Under the pieces are notes generated by a model that was not told the DNA's origin, ran no database searches, and saw only the letters and a list, made by a program, of their open reading frames with translations. From Saccoglossus kowalevskii (taxonomy: Eukaryota > Hemichordata > Enteropneusta > Harrimaniidae), in the NCBI RefSeq assembly GCF_000003605.2, contig NW_003122908.1, positions 537,640-600,063 on the forward strand: 62,424 bases of DNA, in the 5' to 3' direction. The position numbers and the translations under genes were made by a program. Shown here one piece after another: positions 1 through 43,325 of the stretch (positions are counted from its first letter, which is position 1; every line of letters starts with the position of its first letter).

Positions 1-3000
1 AATGCATTATACAAAGCTCATTCTATAAATGGTCAAATGTTTCTTGGTCTAAGAAACTATGGGCATTATCAGAGCATGGGTCTTATTTAGGAACCCAAGC
101 AATAGCAACTGCACAAATCATAAACGCAAATTTACAGCTCCTAAGGATGGTATTCCCAGAATAGCACCACTTGTTGAAAAAACATAAAACTTTAATTCTC
201 AACAACAACGACGACAGGAACAGTTAGTGCGACGAAGCCCTACTTCCCGCGAAAGCTCGGCCCGCCACGAAATCCACTTACCGAGAAAGCCACTCACCGC
301 GGAGCTACTAGCTAATGTATCATTGTATTAGTAATCATAGAGATAACGAATTTGCAATTAAAATTCATAAGTTAACGATTTTATGAAACATTGCCAAAAT
401 CACACCAACCTCACAAATATCACAATGCAAGTTGGCAGTCAGAGAGTAATTTATTTGCGCACGAAATTAACACTAACTAATTAATAAAAACATTCGTAAT
501 TAACCCTGCCAAATTGCATTATACTATGATACAAACAGTTGTATACTGTTTCACCCACGCAGTATCGGTATAAGATTTATTGTTAAGGTCTTGCTGTGGT
601 GTGCACTGTGTACATGTATATATTTATGCTTTATTTAATTTTGCATTATACCTGTAATATCCGACAAAACAATGCCACCTGGTTTGAATAACTACTGTGA
701 ACGCGGAAAATACAGAAAACAGAAGTAAACACTGTTGATTTACATATATGTAAATTTTCAAATTGATAAACTTTAATAATTATAGTGATTAGTAGATTAT
801 ATAAGATAGCGGCTTGTCAGTTGCTAGTGAAACCAATTGTAATGTCACTGTTTCCATGTTTCAATTGTACATCATTTTGACACGAACCAGCACACCAAAT
901 GCGCCGGAAGGTTGGGTAGTCATTCTGAAATTCAAAACAACTTCAAACGCCTGAGTAGTTTAAAGGAAAAATACACGCATAATGCACACCCGCTAAGAGG
1001 ATTTCTATGTTTACGTGACCAGTTAACTAAACAAGTATTACGTAAAGAGTCTTTAAGTCTATGGCTTTAGGGTGTACGCTGAGTTGACGGGAATTCAGCA
1101 CCCGATATGGCGTAAAAAATGACTTGGGACCTATTACTAACAAACGATGAAGGGCGACTAAACAAAAACGGCAATTTTAGGTTTTCTTACTCCCGGTTAT
1201 GAAGATCATCCGGTATAGAGAGGGAAAAAACACCTGTGTAATGTACTAGTATATATGTCTGTGTATGCTGAGACGAGTGACTAGGGCCAAGTTAACGACA
1301 TACTATGTTTCACGTCCTTTCGAAATTCTAGTTTACGAACGAGATAGGAAAAAATAATGTTAAAATAACTGTGTTTTTTCTTTAAGTGATATTGTTCATG
1401 AGAATATGGCATACATGTCACATGGCCATTAACTTGCAGTCGCTTGTCATGTGTAAGTTTTAGATGGTTCATCTTATGTGACCATCGCCTTTACACGGTC
1501 GTTATATATGCCCTGATCTCACCTGGATGGGCGAACTATTTTATCATCTACATATATTCACTAAAGGAAGCAATACATGTGGCCTAAATGTTTTCGCACA
1601 CTTTTATTACGGCGGTAATGGAATGTTGACTCGTCATGGCAATTCGAGAACTTTTGTAAAATCAAAAAAAAAAAAAAATTCTAATCATTCCCGTGCATGG
1701 GGAGGAGATTGTGCTTAATTAGGCGTACTTGACCGTGACACTACTTCAAACAACCAGACTTTATCACACGCCTTTTAAGGTCTGGCTTTTCTTTGCTTAA
1801 TTAATTTTGCGTGTGGCCGAACCGCCCGATAAAATAGTTTTCTACAGAGTCGACATATACTGACACATTGTCGACGTAATTTAATCGTGTGAATCACGAG
1901 AAAAAAAATTACCTACGAACAAGCAACGTCTGTGTCAAATGCACACCCGTGCTACAGTGGTATAAATTAACCGTGTGAAAGCATTTTGGGTAACATTATT
2001 GGTCAGTATAGAACTTATCGGCATTCTTTCATCGCCACAGCGTTATTGGATATTTTGAGTGACATACAATGTACAACGTAACATACCCAGTACAGATGGC
2101 GAATCTATTATGTATCGCCGGAAAGCTGTTCTTCTATAACCGTTCTACTGGAGAGGAGAAGAACTTTAAAAAATGAATAACTTATTTCACGTGTCGGCGT
2201 TATGGGAGTATCATATAATTTAATTAGTATCGCTATTCATACATTGTGAGATCTTTTTTGGTACATGACTACTCGGGATTGAAATGTTTAGAAGTTTCTA
2301 ACTCAATATTGCTCGAATGTCTGGCAAGACAATAAGTAAGTCTCTTTACAAAATGTTTTTCTGCATGATACATTTTTATTTAACATTTCGATCTTTTGTT
2401 CTATTTTTTTCGTAATTGTACGAAAATGATTAAAAAAAATGTATATTCTGTCTGACAAGATGTTTTTCTTTCCAGTTTTGGATTTTCATCAATAAACGGT
2501 TGTCATTGTTTTCCATTACAATTGTTCTAAAGCTAACAATGTGTACGTCATAGTAATTCTTGCGGCGATTCATTATTTTACTATGTTAATATAATCTCGA
2601 ACACTGTACCATTTCATGCAAATGAACAGCTATATATCGACATAGTCACGTGATGTTGGATGGTTTTCTCGACGGTTATGAGTGGAATTGCTTCCCACAC
2701 TGGCGCCTTTCATGGTGTACGTTTGTGGTGTCACAAATCGTCTAGACTGTGAATCAAAACAGCGTGTTTTGGTTTTATTAGTAAGCGCGCTCAAATGGCA
2801 TTTTACCTAAATTACAAACTGATGGCTATACCAGTCAAGAATTTCACGTCTGTTCCAGTTTTGTGTTTGTTGATCAGACAGACAGACTAACATACAAACA
2901 AACAAACAAACAAACAAACAAATAAACAAACAGACAAAGACAAATCTGTAATCTGGTACTACATAGGACATGATTGATGACGTAAACTCTTAACACACTT

Positions 3001-6000
3001 ATTCCACGAAACAAAACGAGTTTGCCAATCCAATTTATTAAATAAAAGCCATGATTACGTCAACAAGTTTAGTAATGTATAAAAAACGAATCCAAACATC
3101 AACGTGACAAGATAATTAACGGTCATAGAAATGATTCCGACATGATCATGGTACAAGAAATTGATTCCATTCCGCACAGGTATTTCACTTGTTGTGAATT
3201 AACACCCCCCCCCCCTGAAAACACACACATACATGCATGCATACACACAAAACAAATAAGTAAATCTATATACAAACCGCTATGGTTGTAAATCCCACAC
3301 AACTTTTAAACAGACACATTTTTTTTTATAATGTGTTAAATGATTTTTCTTTTGTTTTGGGGGTTATTGGAAAATTAATTAATTAATCACCAATTGAGAA
3401 CTGCATCACTGTTAGGCCCAGAACTGTTCAACTTTCTTCATTGTCAATTCAACGAACATGCATCAATAAATATCATAAGAACTCGTATCATTATAATGAG
3501 GTGACACGTTCTGATATAAGAGTCAACAACTTGTTATCACCCTGAATATTATTTGCTTAATATTAACCCCATTCACATCACAGCTGTAATGATTAGCCCG
3601 CCATTAATTGAAATGTCCAGTATGTACACTGAAAAACAACAACCATGTCCCGTAGAAAGTGCAAACAGCGGGGAGGCGCGAGCAAAGTCACGGCTCGTGA
3701 AATATAACCAACACAGAACACTTTCGTAATTGATAAGTTATCATAATCAAGGTCAACGTGAGATCTTCAAAAGTCTCTGCTGTGACGTCACGCTTACGGA
3801 TGTCAATATTTGCTTAACGTGCGTTCACTCTAAAGTAAATGATATATGTAGTCTCTAAATCGACAGGTTCTTCAATCATTTCGTATTTTATCACGTGGCA
3901 GATAAAAACAACTACGTGGTCGGAATGTTGCTGACTGTAATGGGGACAGCTGTGCCCTGACACTGAGTGACCGAAGCATACGAAAAGCTAAAACTTGATT
4001 CTTTTTAGTCATATCTTAAAAGAGAAGTCATGGTCGGAATTTCTGAAGACTTCGTAGGTTGCCATTCGACGATGTGGAGGGGTAGTTGGAATGAAGCGCT
4101 ACTCTGTATTAATTATGTGATAGATATGTTTGCTGTATATCATAAACTAACACAGAAGCTGTCTACTACTTTGTGGTGGAATGTTAGCGCATATCGACTC
4201 GGAGACGCATTTATGTGTAAGTGGTTTTGTGGGATAAGAGATATATTGTGCAGCAGCCGTGCATGCCCCATACACCAGGCAGATTCAAATAAAATTGATG
4301 TTGCCAATCAAACGCAATTTTATTGTTTCACGGCAAAAGGGTTTATGAAATAACCGATTACCACTCTGTTCAAAAGGTGGGTCGTATGAATGATAATTGA
4401 TATTGCAAGTAAATTGAATAACGGATCCATATCACATACTCCAAAATAAAGGCGCAGTGTTGTTGGTGGATTTATCCACTTCTCCTCGACACATTGAGTC
4501 TTCCAGAGATCTGCAAGTCAGTATCAATGTTTAACCCCGTCTATTGTGCGACATGAAAGCGTTCCCTTTTTTTTACCACATTTGCGATTACAAGTCAGCA
4601 ACACGGGAGTAGAATTGAGTGGCGATTTTAAACACACTGGGTGTCGCCGAGTGTTTTGCAATCTGACATCGTTTTAGTTAATCAAGAAGAACACTATTAC
4701 AAGTGAGAACTAGAGACTATTTGGTTTACACTCAGTATCACCACGAGTACGTATCCAGTGTCACTTACTTCACGCTCGTCCACCACTTTCATTACTTCGA
4801 CTTCACGTGTCATGCTTAGAACCGATAATGGATATTTGTATTTGTTTTGTTTTTTTATTTCTTAAATGAAGGGGAAATAGTTGTAGTATTAAATACGTCT
4901 GAGCTATGGTTAACCGCAGACAGATTCGCTTTCTTCTTTTTCTTTCATTTCATTTGAGAATTACGTGTGTGTCTTTTATAACATGCTTGCATAGCACGAA
5001 TCGCATAATGACCTGCCACAAGACAGACACTGTGGTTAACAGAAGCCTTATTTATACTGCTACCGCTAATATTCAGCAAACACACGCCACGGCGCCTCAA
5101 TGTTTACATCATTTTGGGTGATCAAGTCAGTAATGTTGAAAGGGCTATTTTTTTTTAAAGTTAGTAAGAAAAAGTGAACATTGAGGATGGCGGAGTGATT
5201 TGTGATGTTTGTGCTGGTGGCATGGTTTTTAGGGGAAACCACACGGAAACCAAAACAAAACACCTACGCAATGGTGGTTATAAAACACACATAATGGTGT
5301 AATTGGAGATTGCATTAATCAGCGTGTTATACGTAACAATCTACTCTCGTGGTGATCCTAAATCACGTGATCTCACGACGTTGTGACCGGAGTCCATGAT
5401 GAGTGTGTTCTATTTTTTTCCCACGCCCGTTATTATCTCCAGATTCTTTTCCCCTAACGTAACAGTAAGAACGACCATATAAACCAAACAGCAAACATCT
5501 GTATTCCAACTATTGCTTTATTCCGCTTTGATGCGTGATATAATCAAGTGGTGTTTTTTCATGAGATTCATCACAGTCTTCTGGTTCACCAGTCTCATTC
5601 ATTTTTTTACATTTATGTTTCCTAATACACTTTACAATTTCTCATTTTATGATCTTTGAAAAATAAAATGAGACTCAGTCGTTGGTGGATGGCGGTATAC
5701 TCCTGCCCGTATCCAATAACTTTAAGAATTTATCTAATTTCAAAAGTGAATAGGCTAAATAGCATACAACATTTCCGGAATACCCAATGGGTCGACTGTT
5801 GCGCCTGTTTATGTGACATTTGAATGAAGCATTTTTCCATCAATGTTTCTCCACAATACATATATAAACAAATCGTTTATTTCGATATCAATTCAACCAG
5901 AGCAATACGTAAATGCGTCAGAGTCAGAGTTTGGAGAATAAAAACATTAGTTGTATGATTTAAATATGGTATAGCCCCATTTGAGCAAATTGCCGCACTT

Positions 6001-6194
6001 ATTCGTTCGACGCGATACAATTCAGCCGACTTCCATCCTCCCAAACAAAGCAAGAATGGTGCCATCTACCGCTTGATGATTTGGCAAGTCGACCAGTTTT
6101 TATCGATAACGCAAATGTTGATATCTGGAACTCTCAGTCGTATAAATGAATAACACCTTTTTTTGACTAGTTATGAAATCACACACACACTAAC
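1..6194. other. Left flank without a supportable gene
   Basis: I see no exon with a recognisable domain on either strand. Open frames here are short and AT-rich. The longest, 107 codons on the plus strand at 4030-4353, has no domain, no splice context and ordinary background composition. Simple repeats are present: a CAAA run near 2894 and a C run near 3204. A perfect TGACGTCA palindrome (CRE-type site) lies near 3784, with no gene start I can tie to it. Further exons of the secreted-peptide gene that starts at 6362 may lie here, unrecognised. Confidence 0.5.
2894..2936. repeat. CAAA tetranucleotide microsatellite
   Basis: About ten tandem CAAA units with a few substitutions (AATA and CAGA near the end). 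Simple sequence repeat with no coding meaning. Confidence 0.9.
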
Positions 6195-6362
6195 CTTACA
6201 GAGGGAAGAGAGCGGAATGCAATCTTCATCCTTTGACGGCACACTTGGTGAGATGTACTTCTTGCGATCGACAGGTACTCCGTTAACAGCAACGTACATA
6301 GACAGAACACAAACAGTTCTAATGATGAAGATTAAATTCACATCGGTTGCCATGGTTTTCAT
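6195..6362 (-). CDS. First coding exon of a small secreted protein (partial)
   Basis: Reading on the minus strand from ATG at 6362, the exon gives 56 residues and ends at an AAG|GTTAGT donor in phase 0. A second in-frame ATG at 6353 sits in a perfect ACCATGG context and may be the real start. Residues about 9-28 form a hydrophobic signal peptide (LIFIIRTVCVLSMYVAV), followed by a polar segment with a dibasic RKK and two cysteines near the end (DEDCIPLSSLCK). That is the look of a secreted prepropeptide or a cysteine-knot peptide whose mature part lies in a later exon. I could not find the next exon at lower coordinates, so the gene is partial here and its family is not recognised. The signal peptide, Kozak context and donor together make chance unlikely but not excluded. 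An alternative donor (CTCT|GTAAGG) lies a few bases upstream. Confidence 0.5.
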
Positions 6363-6505
6363 TCAATCAATCGGAACAACTCTTGTAAATCAGTACGTCG
6401 GAGAACACTGATTTTTGTGGAAAACAACGGTGTCCTCCAAGAACCATCCTGGTGAATGAAATCAGACCATTCGAAAGAGTGTCCGAAGTATCGGAACTGC
6501 CAAAG

Positions 6506-6513
6506 CTTTATAA
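6506..6513 (-). promoter_or_regulatory. Candidate TATA box of the secreted-peptide gene
   Basis: On the minus strand this reads TTATAAAG, about 145 bases upstream of the ATG at 6362. A start about 30 bases downstream would leave roughly a 115-base 5' leader. Position and sequence fit a TATA box, but such AT-rich words are common here. Confidence 0.3.
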
Positions 6514-7536
6514 TAAATAAGCAGTTCTATGTAGATAGAGTAGAAGCACCGTGGAACGGAAACGTGGAGCGCACTTGTCCCACGTTACGAACACACGAAA
6601 CCTGAGAAAACAGGAGAAGGCTTTGCATGCGTTGACCTTTCCACTCGACCTTTAGTTCAGACACATACCAAAAGATTGGCAAGTTGTAGAACCCTGGGTA
6701 GAGATGGGTATTCCGTTAAGCCAAGTGCTAGACTTTTATTGGATTATTGTGTCTGGGCAAACCTGGGATTCTCTTGAGCTATGGTTGGAGTGAGTCCAAA
6801 CCCTATGAATAGGCACATTGATGCGGGGGTACATAACGTTTTTTTTTTTTTGTATTGCGAGCTGCGAGGCTGTAGGCATGTATTATAAGTAGTGACTTGT
6901 ACTCGGATGTGTTCAATGTTTAAACGATTATGCTAGAGAACATGACAACACGTGCGGCTGCAAAGCTTGGGGGGCTAATATTGTTACGCCTGAGCAACTC
7001 ATCGGTTTCGTCATATATACACAAAACGGATTTGATATTCGAAGACAGCCTGCAAAACGTCACTCGGTGATCTAAATACTAATAGTAGTATGCTTATTTT
7101 AACTAGCGCTATCGATATGTAGAATACTCGAATAATAACACTGTGAGAAGGCGAGATATTTCCAACGTCTGGATGATGAAATGGCGTAATGCCTTAAGGT
7201 TAAGTGCCACTAAAAGCATATAGTTTTGTGTTGCATTTTGCCGGTAGATACTATTATTAACAGTATGATGTAAATTCAGACTAAGTCATTATGAGCCAGC
7301 CGATTGCTATCAGTTTGTGAAATTGTCCAATTCATTGTCGCTGATTCATGCCTGCTATTGCTAAGGTGAATGATAGTACTAGTTTTGGAAAGTTGTTCTG
7401 TTTGTCTATTATGTGAAATATTTGCGCGTATTGTATAAAAAACGAAGATTCACAAAACGTGATTCGAGAGTCCACTAGCATTGGAATACTCATGACTCTT
7501 GGTCAAGATAATTCAAATACGCAATCAAACGATCGT

Positions 7537-7704
<168 letters not shown>

Positions 7705-8204
7705 TGTATTTACCATATCGCCTCTTACATATTTTATATGGACAATATAGTATTGCAGCAAAACAATTGGATTGTGCAAAATATTATGTTTGCAAGAACA
7801 CACTATATTTGTTAGACGTAAAAATCAAAACCACCTTTACGCGCATGTGCATGTTATGGATTGTTATTGTACGTACCAAAGCAACCAGTACGCATGCGTG
7901 TTGGTAAATGTCATTGAAAGAAACCCCAGTGTGTTACAAGAACAACGTGTTCAGGTTAAGGTAATTCATAGTTCTATGTATTCATCGACAGAACACAATC
8001 AAATAAGAATGAGACTCATAGACTAAATCAGGAAAATATTCTTTGAATAAGTAGTTTTATGAAATGAAGAAGATGAGTAGTATATTATATTGAACTGACG
8101 ATTTACGAACACTTGTAAACATATGCTGTACGGTCACACTCAGGCTGATTGGTAATCGATATAGGTCGATGTGAGTGAGTTAGTCCCAAGGAAATCGACA
8201 GTGA

Positions 8205-8248
8205 GAATGAATGAATGAATGAATGAATGAATGAATGAATGTATGAAT
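8205..8248. repeat. GAAT tetranucleotide microsatellite
   Basis: About ten tandem GAAT units. The last carries a G-to-T change (GTAT). Confidence 0.9.
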
Positions 8249-9521
8249 GTGCACTTTGAATGAATGACAAAGGACGTTCCGGTGGCGACCTTAAGCTTTT
8301 CTCTGCCTTTCTCGCTTCATTGGTGGTTCACTGTATGTAATGAAATGCGACACTCGCAGAAACTAAGCAACGTACACGCTAACTTCTTAAATACCACGGA
8401 GGTCGTCTAAAGTATTCTGCGCATGCTCACCCCTGACCTATATTACATAGCTTAACAGTCGTCATGGTGATTTGTAATCACGCAACAATAACACAGTCTT
8501 AAAGCGCCAAGGTTGTAACAGTAGGGGTGAGTATTATCACAGTCCCACACATATACCCATGATATGTGATTACATCATTACCATTCCAGCATCACGTGAT
8601 CCTCTGTCATCGATACATTTCACAAGTATTCAATTATTTATGCAAAGAACAAGAATGATAGGTTTCGTGGAATAGTTTTAATGTCACCATTTTTATTTCT
8701 TCTATTTCAGCCTCAAATCCGAGTCTGCTAAGTTTTGATTTCATTAATTTGAGGAGAATAACAGAGTTGTAAGTTTTTGGCATTTTTTTTATTGAAAGAT
8801 TTTCCAGAACTGGTGTGAGCTCAAACATAAACAAATAATTTCATTTCAAAAGTCGGAGAAAACTAGCAATTCCCTATTTGAAATTCATCTAAAAGTGTTA
8901 TAAATGAATGTACACTCACGTCACTGCTTTCATCATTACTCGTGTTGGATCGGGAGTTGATTCAGTTTAATAACAATATAATTATACTTGATATACAGTC
9001 TATGTCAAGTTTGAGTGCAACAGTTTCCAAATGTATGCACACAATATGTTCCATGCTCATTTCATATTTAAGTATAAAACAAATATGTTAAAAAACAAAA
9101 CATATTTAATTGTGCAATTTCGATAACGTTTATGTTCACTAAAATTTACTACGCTAAGATATACGCACGTGTAGACTGAACAAAACGTAAAATATGTAAA
9201 TTTACAAGTTTTTTAATTATTTCAAAACGAAAATGATTAAATTACCCCATCATGCTACACTCGTGAATAAATCCACGAGTTAATGTATACCGGAATATTA
9301 ACGAGATTTACACGCATTGTTTGACAGTTACTATACAAGTTCATTAAAACCATCCTTTTAAAAACCTGTATGAGAAATACTTGTGTAACAATTTTCGAAT
9401 CTGGCATAATTGTCATTATATGACGCTATGTCTCTTCGTAGGTCATGGCGCAACATGGGCGAGAGGAAGTGCGGTCATGTATCGTGAAAGCTACTGTTTA
9501 ATGTAGAGAAATACTAGCTAC

Positions 9522-9693
9522 TTTAAAGCGGCCCGGGGAAGGCCGTCACCTGCGCACGCGCGAGAATTGAGTCTCAAGCGATGATAACAACACACGCTAA
9601 AAACGCAAAGAATCATGGGTAGGCGCTTGTTTGTAAACAATGACACACTATGGCCATCTGACGCATGCGCAGGCGACGACACCCCCGCTTTAA
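9522..9693 (+). mobile_element. MITE family 1, copy at 9.5 kb
   Basis: A 172-bp non-coding element with inverted ends TTTAAAGCGG and CCCCGCTTTAA. The core holds the shared words ATTGAGTCTCAAGCGATGAT, TTGTTTGTAAACAATGACAC and CGCATGCGCAGGCGACGAC. Further copies occur at 30.2, 48.1, 53.4 and 57.9 kb, and at the borders of the gap at 19.3 kb. Size, inverted ends and lack of coding capacity fit a non-autonomous DNA transposon. The superfamily is not determined. Confidence 0.75.
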
Positions 9694-10054
9694 GAATAAA
9701 GGAATACGACATGAACACCTGTCACAGGAATACAAATTTTGCTTTAATAAATGAATGAACATATATCGTATATGTGAAAAAAAACAAAACAATATATTTA
9801 ACTGTTTACATATATCACAATTTGAATATTCTAATTATTTTCAAGAGACACGAAAGTTCATGTCAGTGGTCTATGCACACAGTGTGTGATGATCGTTTTT
9901 TATATCAATGCGAGTCTGACCTGTTATTTACCGTTCTACAAATTTTCCACTAAAACAATTATTCCTGGATAATAAAATGACAATATGGATAACTGGTGAT
10001 TTTTTTAAACATTGTTGTTCGATATCATATACTGGTATACATGCATTACCATGA

Positions 10055-10060
10055 TTTATT
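10055..10060 (-). terminator. Candidate polyadenylation signal of LRPS-1
   Basis: AATAAA on the minus strand, about 410 bases after the LRPS-1 stop codon. It is a canonical hexamer at a plausible 3' UTR length, but the region is AT-rich so chance occurrence is possible. Confidence 0.35.
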
Positions 10061-10470
10061 ATACAGAAAAAAAAACTGGTGTTGTGGCACAACGCATTAG
10101 TAATACCAATTAAAGAAACTGTAATTTAGTACGTGACAAAACAACGTTTGTATTTAGTGTTCGAATTACCAACATGTACAATCGTCAATTCAACGCAATG
10201 TCTTTAAAAGACTGATACCAGAAGCGAGAATGAAACTCATTATCGTAAAGAAATGTAAGTTTCCGTGTGTCTTGTAAATAACATTATGATATTGAAATAA
10301 ACATGAATCAAAGTATGATAACAACATTCTGATTATAGCGCCACAGTCGTCACATTGTGGGTCCCATGCGACCCATACAACGCATATAAAATACTTTTTT
10401 TTACATATGACGACTGTACGGCATATTAATATGTTAGTTAGTCCCTGTTTCATTCGTATTCGCTGCTACG

Positions 10471-41086
<30,616 letters not shown>

Positions 41087-41138
41087 TGTTGTCGATGGCT
41101 CTGTACGGTGGTGATAATTGCCAATAATACGGAATCAG

Positions 41139-41144
41139 TTTATA
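41139..41144 (-). promoter_or_regulatory. Candidate TATA box of LRPS-1
   Basis: Minus-strand GATATAAAC, about 55 bases upstream of the ATG. This would leave a leader of only about 25 bases. Weak evidence in AT-rich sequence. Confidence 0.25.
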
Positions 41145-42473
41145 TCATGGCGTGGTCAACCATTCATTAACAATTGGTACCCGGCCGACGCATACATACG
41201 AGACACGGTCGCAAACGACGAACTTTTTAGTATGCTATGTGTTTATTTCTCATGCAAAGTAGCTTAACAAAAGGCAATGTTTTCACCTCATAGTACCACT
41301 AGAACAACGGGATTCAATGGATTGTATAGACCTATCGCTTTGCATACAAGTAAATGTAGTTCCCAAAACGAAACGGTTAATAATCTGTGTCGTCAACAAC
41401 GCCGTCACAGCCTGAGTCGTATTTGTTACTACGCGCATGTACGAGCCATGTGCAACATACAAGTTCAATGCCTGGTCACTCACAGTTATTCCGTATTGCA
41501 GCGACTGTACTTGAGATCCAATATATTATACGATTACAGTCAAAATACCAGTAAACTGACGGCACAATGGTTTGTGAAAGTAATTATTATTTCCATCTGG
41601 ACGAAATTTCTTTTTTTGTGTGCGAAATTCTAATTGGTAATTGTTGGTAATTTCTGTGCTTGGTCGCATACGTATCGCTGATCAGACTGACACACGGGAG
41701 AACAATGCACGCTTCAGTTTATTATAGAATTTAATACATGATTTATTATTCACCGAATGAACAAGGACTGTATGTATATATTGCTACTTATACAGTTCAG
41801 TTCATTCATTTGGAGAAAATTAGTACCACTTGAAAGTCTCGGACAATAAATGAAAGGATAAATGGAAAGCGTAACAAATACGTATTGCAATAGTACCTAT
41901 AGCGTACTATGATAACGGCTCGGTGTAAACTTTTGTCACATTCACAAAATGAACCTGTACAATTTTTCCCCGAAATTTCAAAAGCATAATGTAACAAGAA
42001 AGTATGTTCATTTGTTCAAAAAATACCAAAAGATAATACAAGAATTTGTGAAAATTGTTGTACCGAAATTTTCGCTGGAAAAATTGAATGGGTTAAACGC
42101 AGACGACGTTGACTTTTCATTTGAGTATACATACTACAACAAACGTATGAAGATTTATATATAAAGGCGTCGTTATCGCGTGTCGCCATCCAACCCGTAA
42201 ATAAAGGTGGCAGTGAGTACTAACGCCGTGGAAGTTGAAAATCAAGAATAATTTATAAAAGCCAGAACACGAAATATAAGTAATGATTCCCTACATTTAC
42301 AAGATTAGAATCGCGGAAATAAATATACATGTCATAAATTTGATTATTTAGAAAAAAAATATTGATATAGCAAACTATGTTATGACATACTTTACAAAAC
42401 ATTGCAATTAGACATGCGTTTTGAATTTCTAATACGTACAGAAAACTCGAATGAATACAATAACATATACCAA
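41145..42473. other. Spacer between LRPS-1 and LRPS-2
   Basis: No domain-bearing exon on either strand. The frame of 118 codons at 41277-41633 shows no family signature or splice context. AATAAA words on the minus strand near 41720 and 41740 could end the LRPS-2 transcript beyond the minisatellite. Confidence 0.45.
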
Positions 42474-43085
42474 TGCAATGTGAATAGCGACATACAATAC
42501 CAAACAAAACGATATATGTTAATCCAGTGTGAATATCGACATACAATACCAAACAAAACGATATATCCTAATCCAGTGTGAATATCGACATACAATACTA
42601 AACAAAACGATATATCGTAATCCAGTGTGAATATCGACATACAATATCAAACAAACCGATATATCGTAATCCAGTGTGAATATCGACATACAATACCAAA
42701 CAAACCGATATATCGTAATCCAGTGTGAATATCGACATACAATACCAAACAAACCGATATATCGTAATCCAGTGTGAATATCGACATACAATATCAAACA
42801 AACCGATATATCGTAATCCAGTGTGAATATCGACATACAATACCAAACAAACCGATATATCGTAATCCAGTGTGAATATCGACATACAATACCAAACAAA
42901 CCGATATATCGTAATCCAGTGTGAATATCGACATACAATACCAAACAAACCGATATATCGTAATCCAGTGTGAATATCGACATACAATACCAAACAAACC
43001 GATATATCGTAATCCAGTGTGAATATCGATATACAATACCAAACAAACCGATATATCGTAATCCAGTGTGAATATCGACATACAA
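42474..43085. repeat. 49-bp minisatellite, about 12.5 copies, in the LRPS-2 3' flank
   Basis: The period is 49 bases, with repeat starts (GTGAATATCGACATAC) every 49 from about 42479 to 43067. Copies are nearly identical; the left-most are more diverged. Because 49 is not a multiple of three, all three minus frames cycle through the same words and give false repeat proteins up to 190 codons. It begins 12 bases after the LRPS-2 stop codon, so it would form most of a 3' UTR if the transcript extends that far. Confidence 0.95.
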
Positions 43086-43096
43086 ATACAATTCTT

Positions 43097-43325
43097 CTAA
43101 ATATGGGTTTGTACTATTTGAATATCCCGTGAGTCAACAGGAATAAGCACGTGATCTGGTGGATCCGACATACTACCATTTTCACTGTAAATGGGGTTTC
43201 TCGTTGCACCATTCCGATTTATCTCGAATTCAACTTCGTTGTAAATTGGCTTTGGAACTTCAAGTTCCAGTTCTGTTTCCGTTACATTGTTACCAAAACA
43301 ATTCTTTAACAGCACGCTCTGTTTC
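43097..43325 (-). CDS. LRPS-2 last exon: cytoplasmic tail with KPIY and NPIY
   Basis: Phase-2 start after AATTCAG, 75 codons and a stop at 43097-43099. The tail holds KPIYNEVEFEINRNG, then RNPIYSENGSMSDPP. NPIY is an NPxY sorting and PTB-binding motif; YNEV could also act as an SH2-type site if phosphorylated (inference). The tail is longer than that of LRPS-1 (48 residues) but keeps the same motif order. Confidence 0.88.

Noticed and set aside
4030-4353. 107-codon plus-strand frame
   Set aside because: Background composition, no domain and no neighbouring exons.
42474-43085. CRISPR-like array
   Set aside because: The period is uniform with no unique spacers, and the setting is an animal genome.
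42519-43091. Open frames up to 190 codons with a repeated CRYSHWITIYRFVWY-like pattern
   Set aside because: They are translations of the 49-bp minisatellite. All three frames give the same words because 49 is not divisible by three, and there is no start context or domain.
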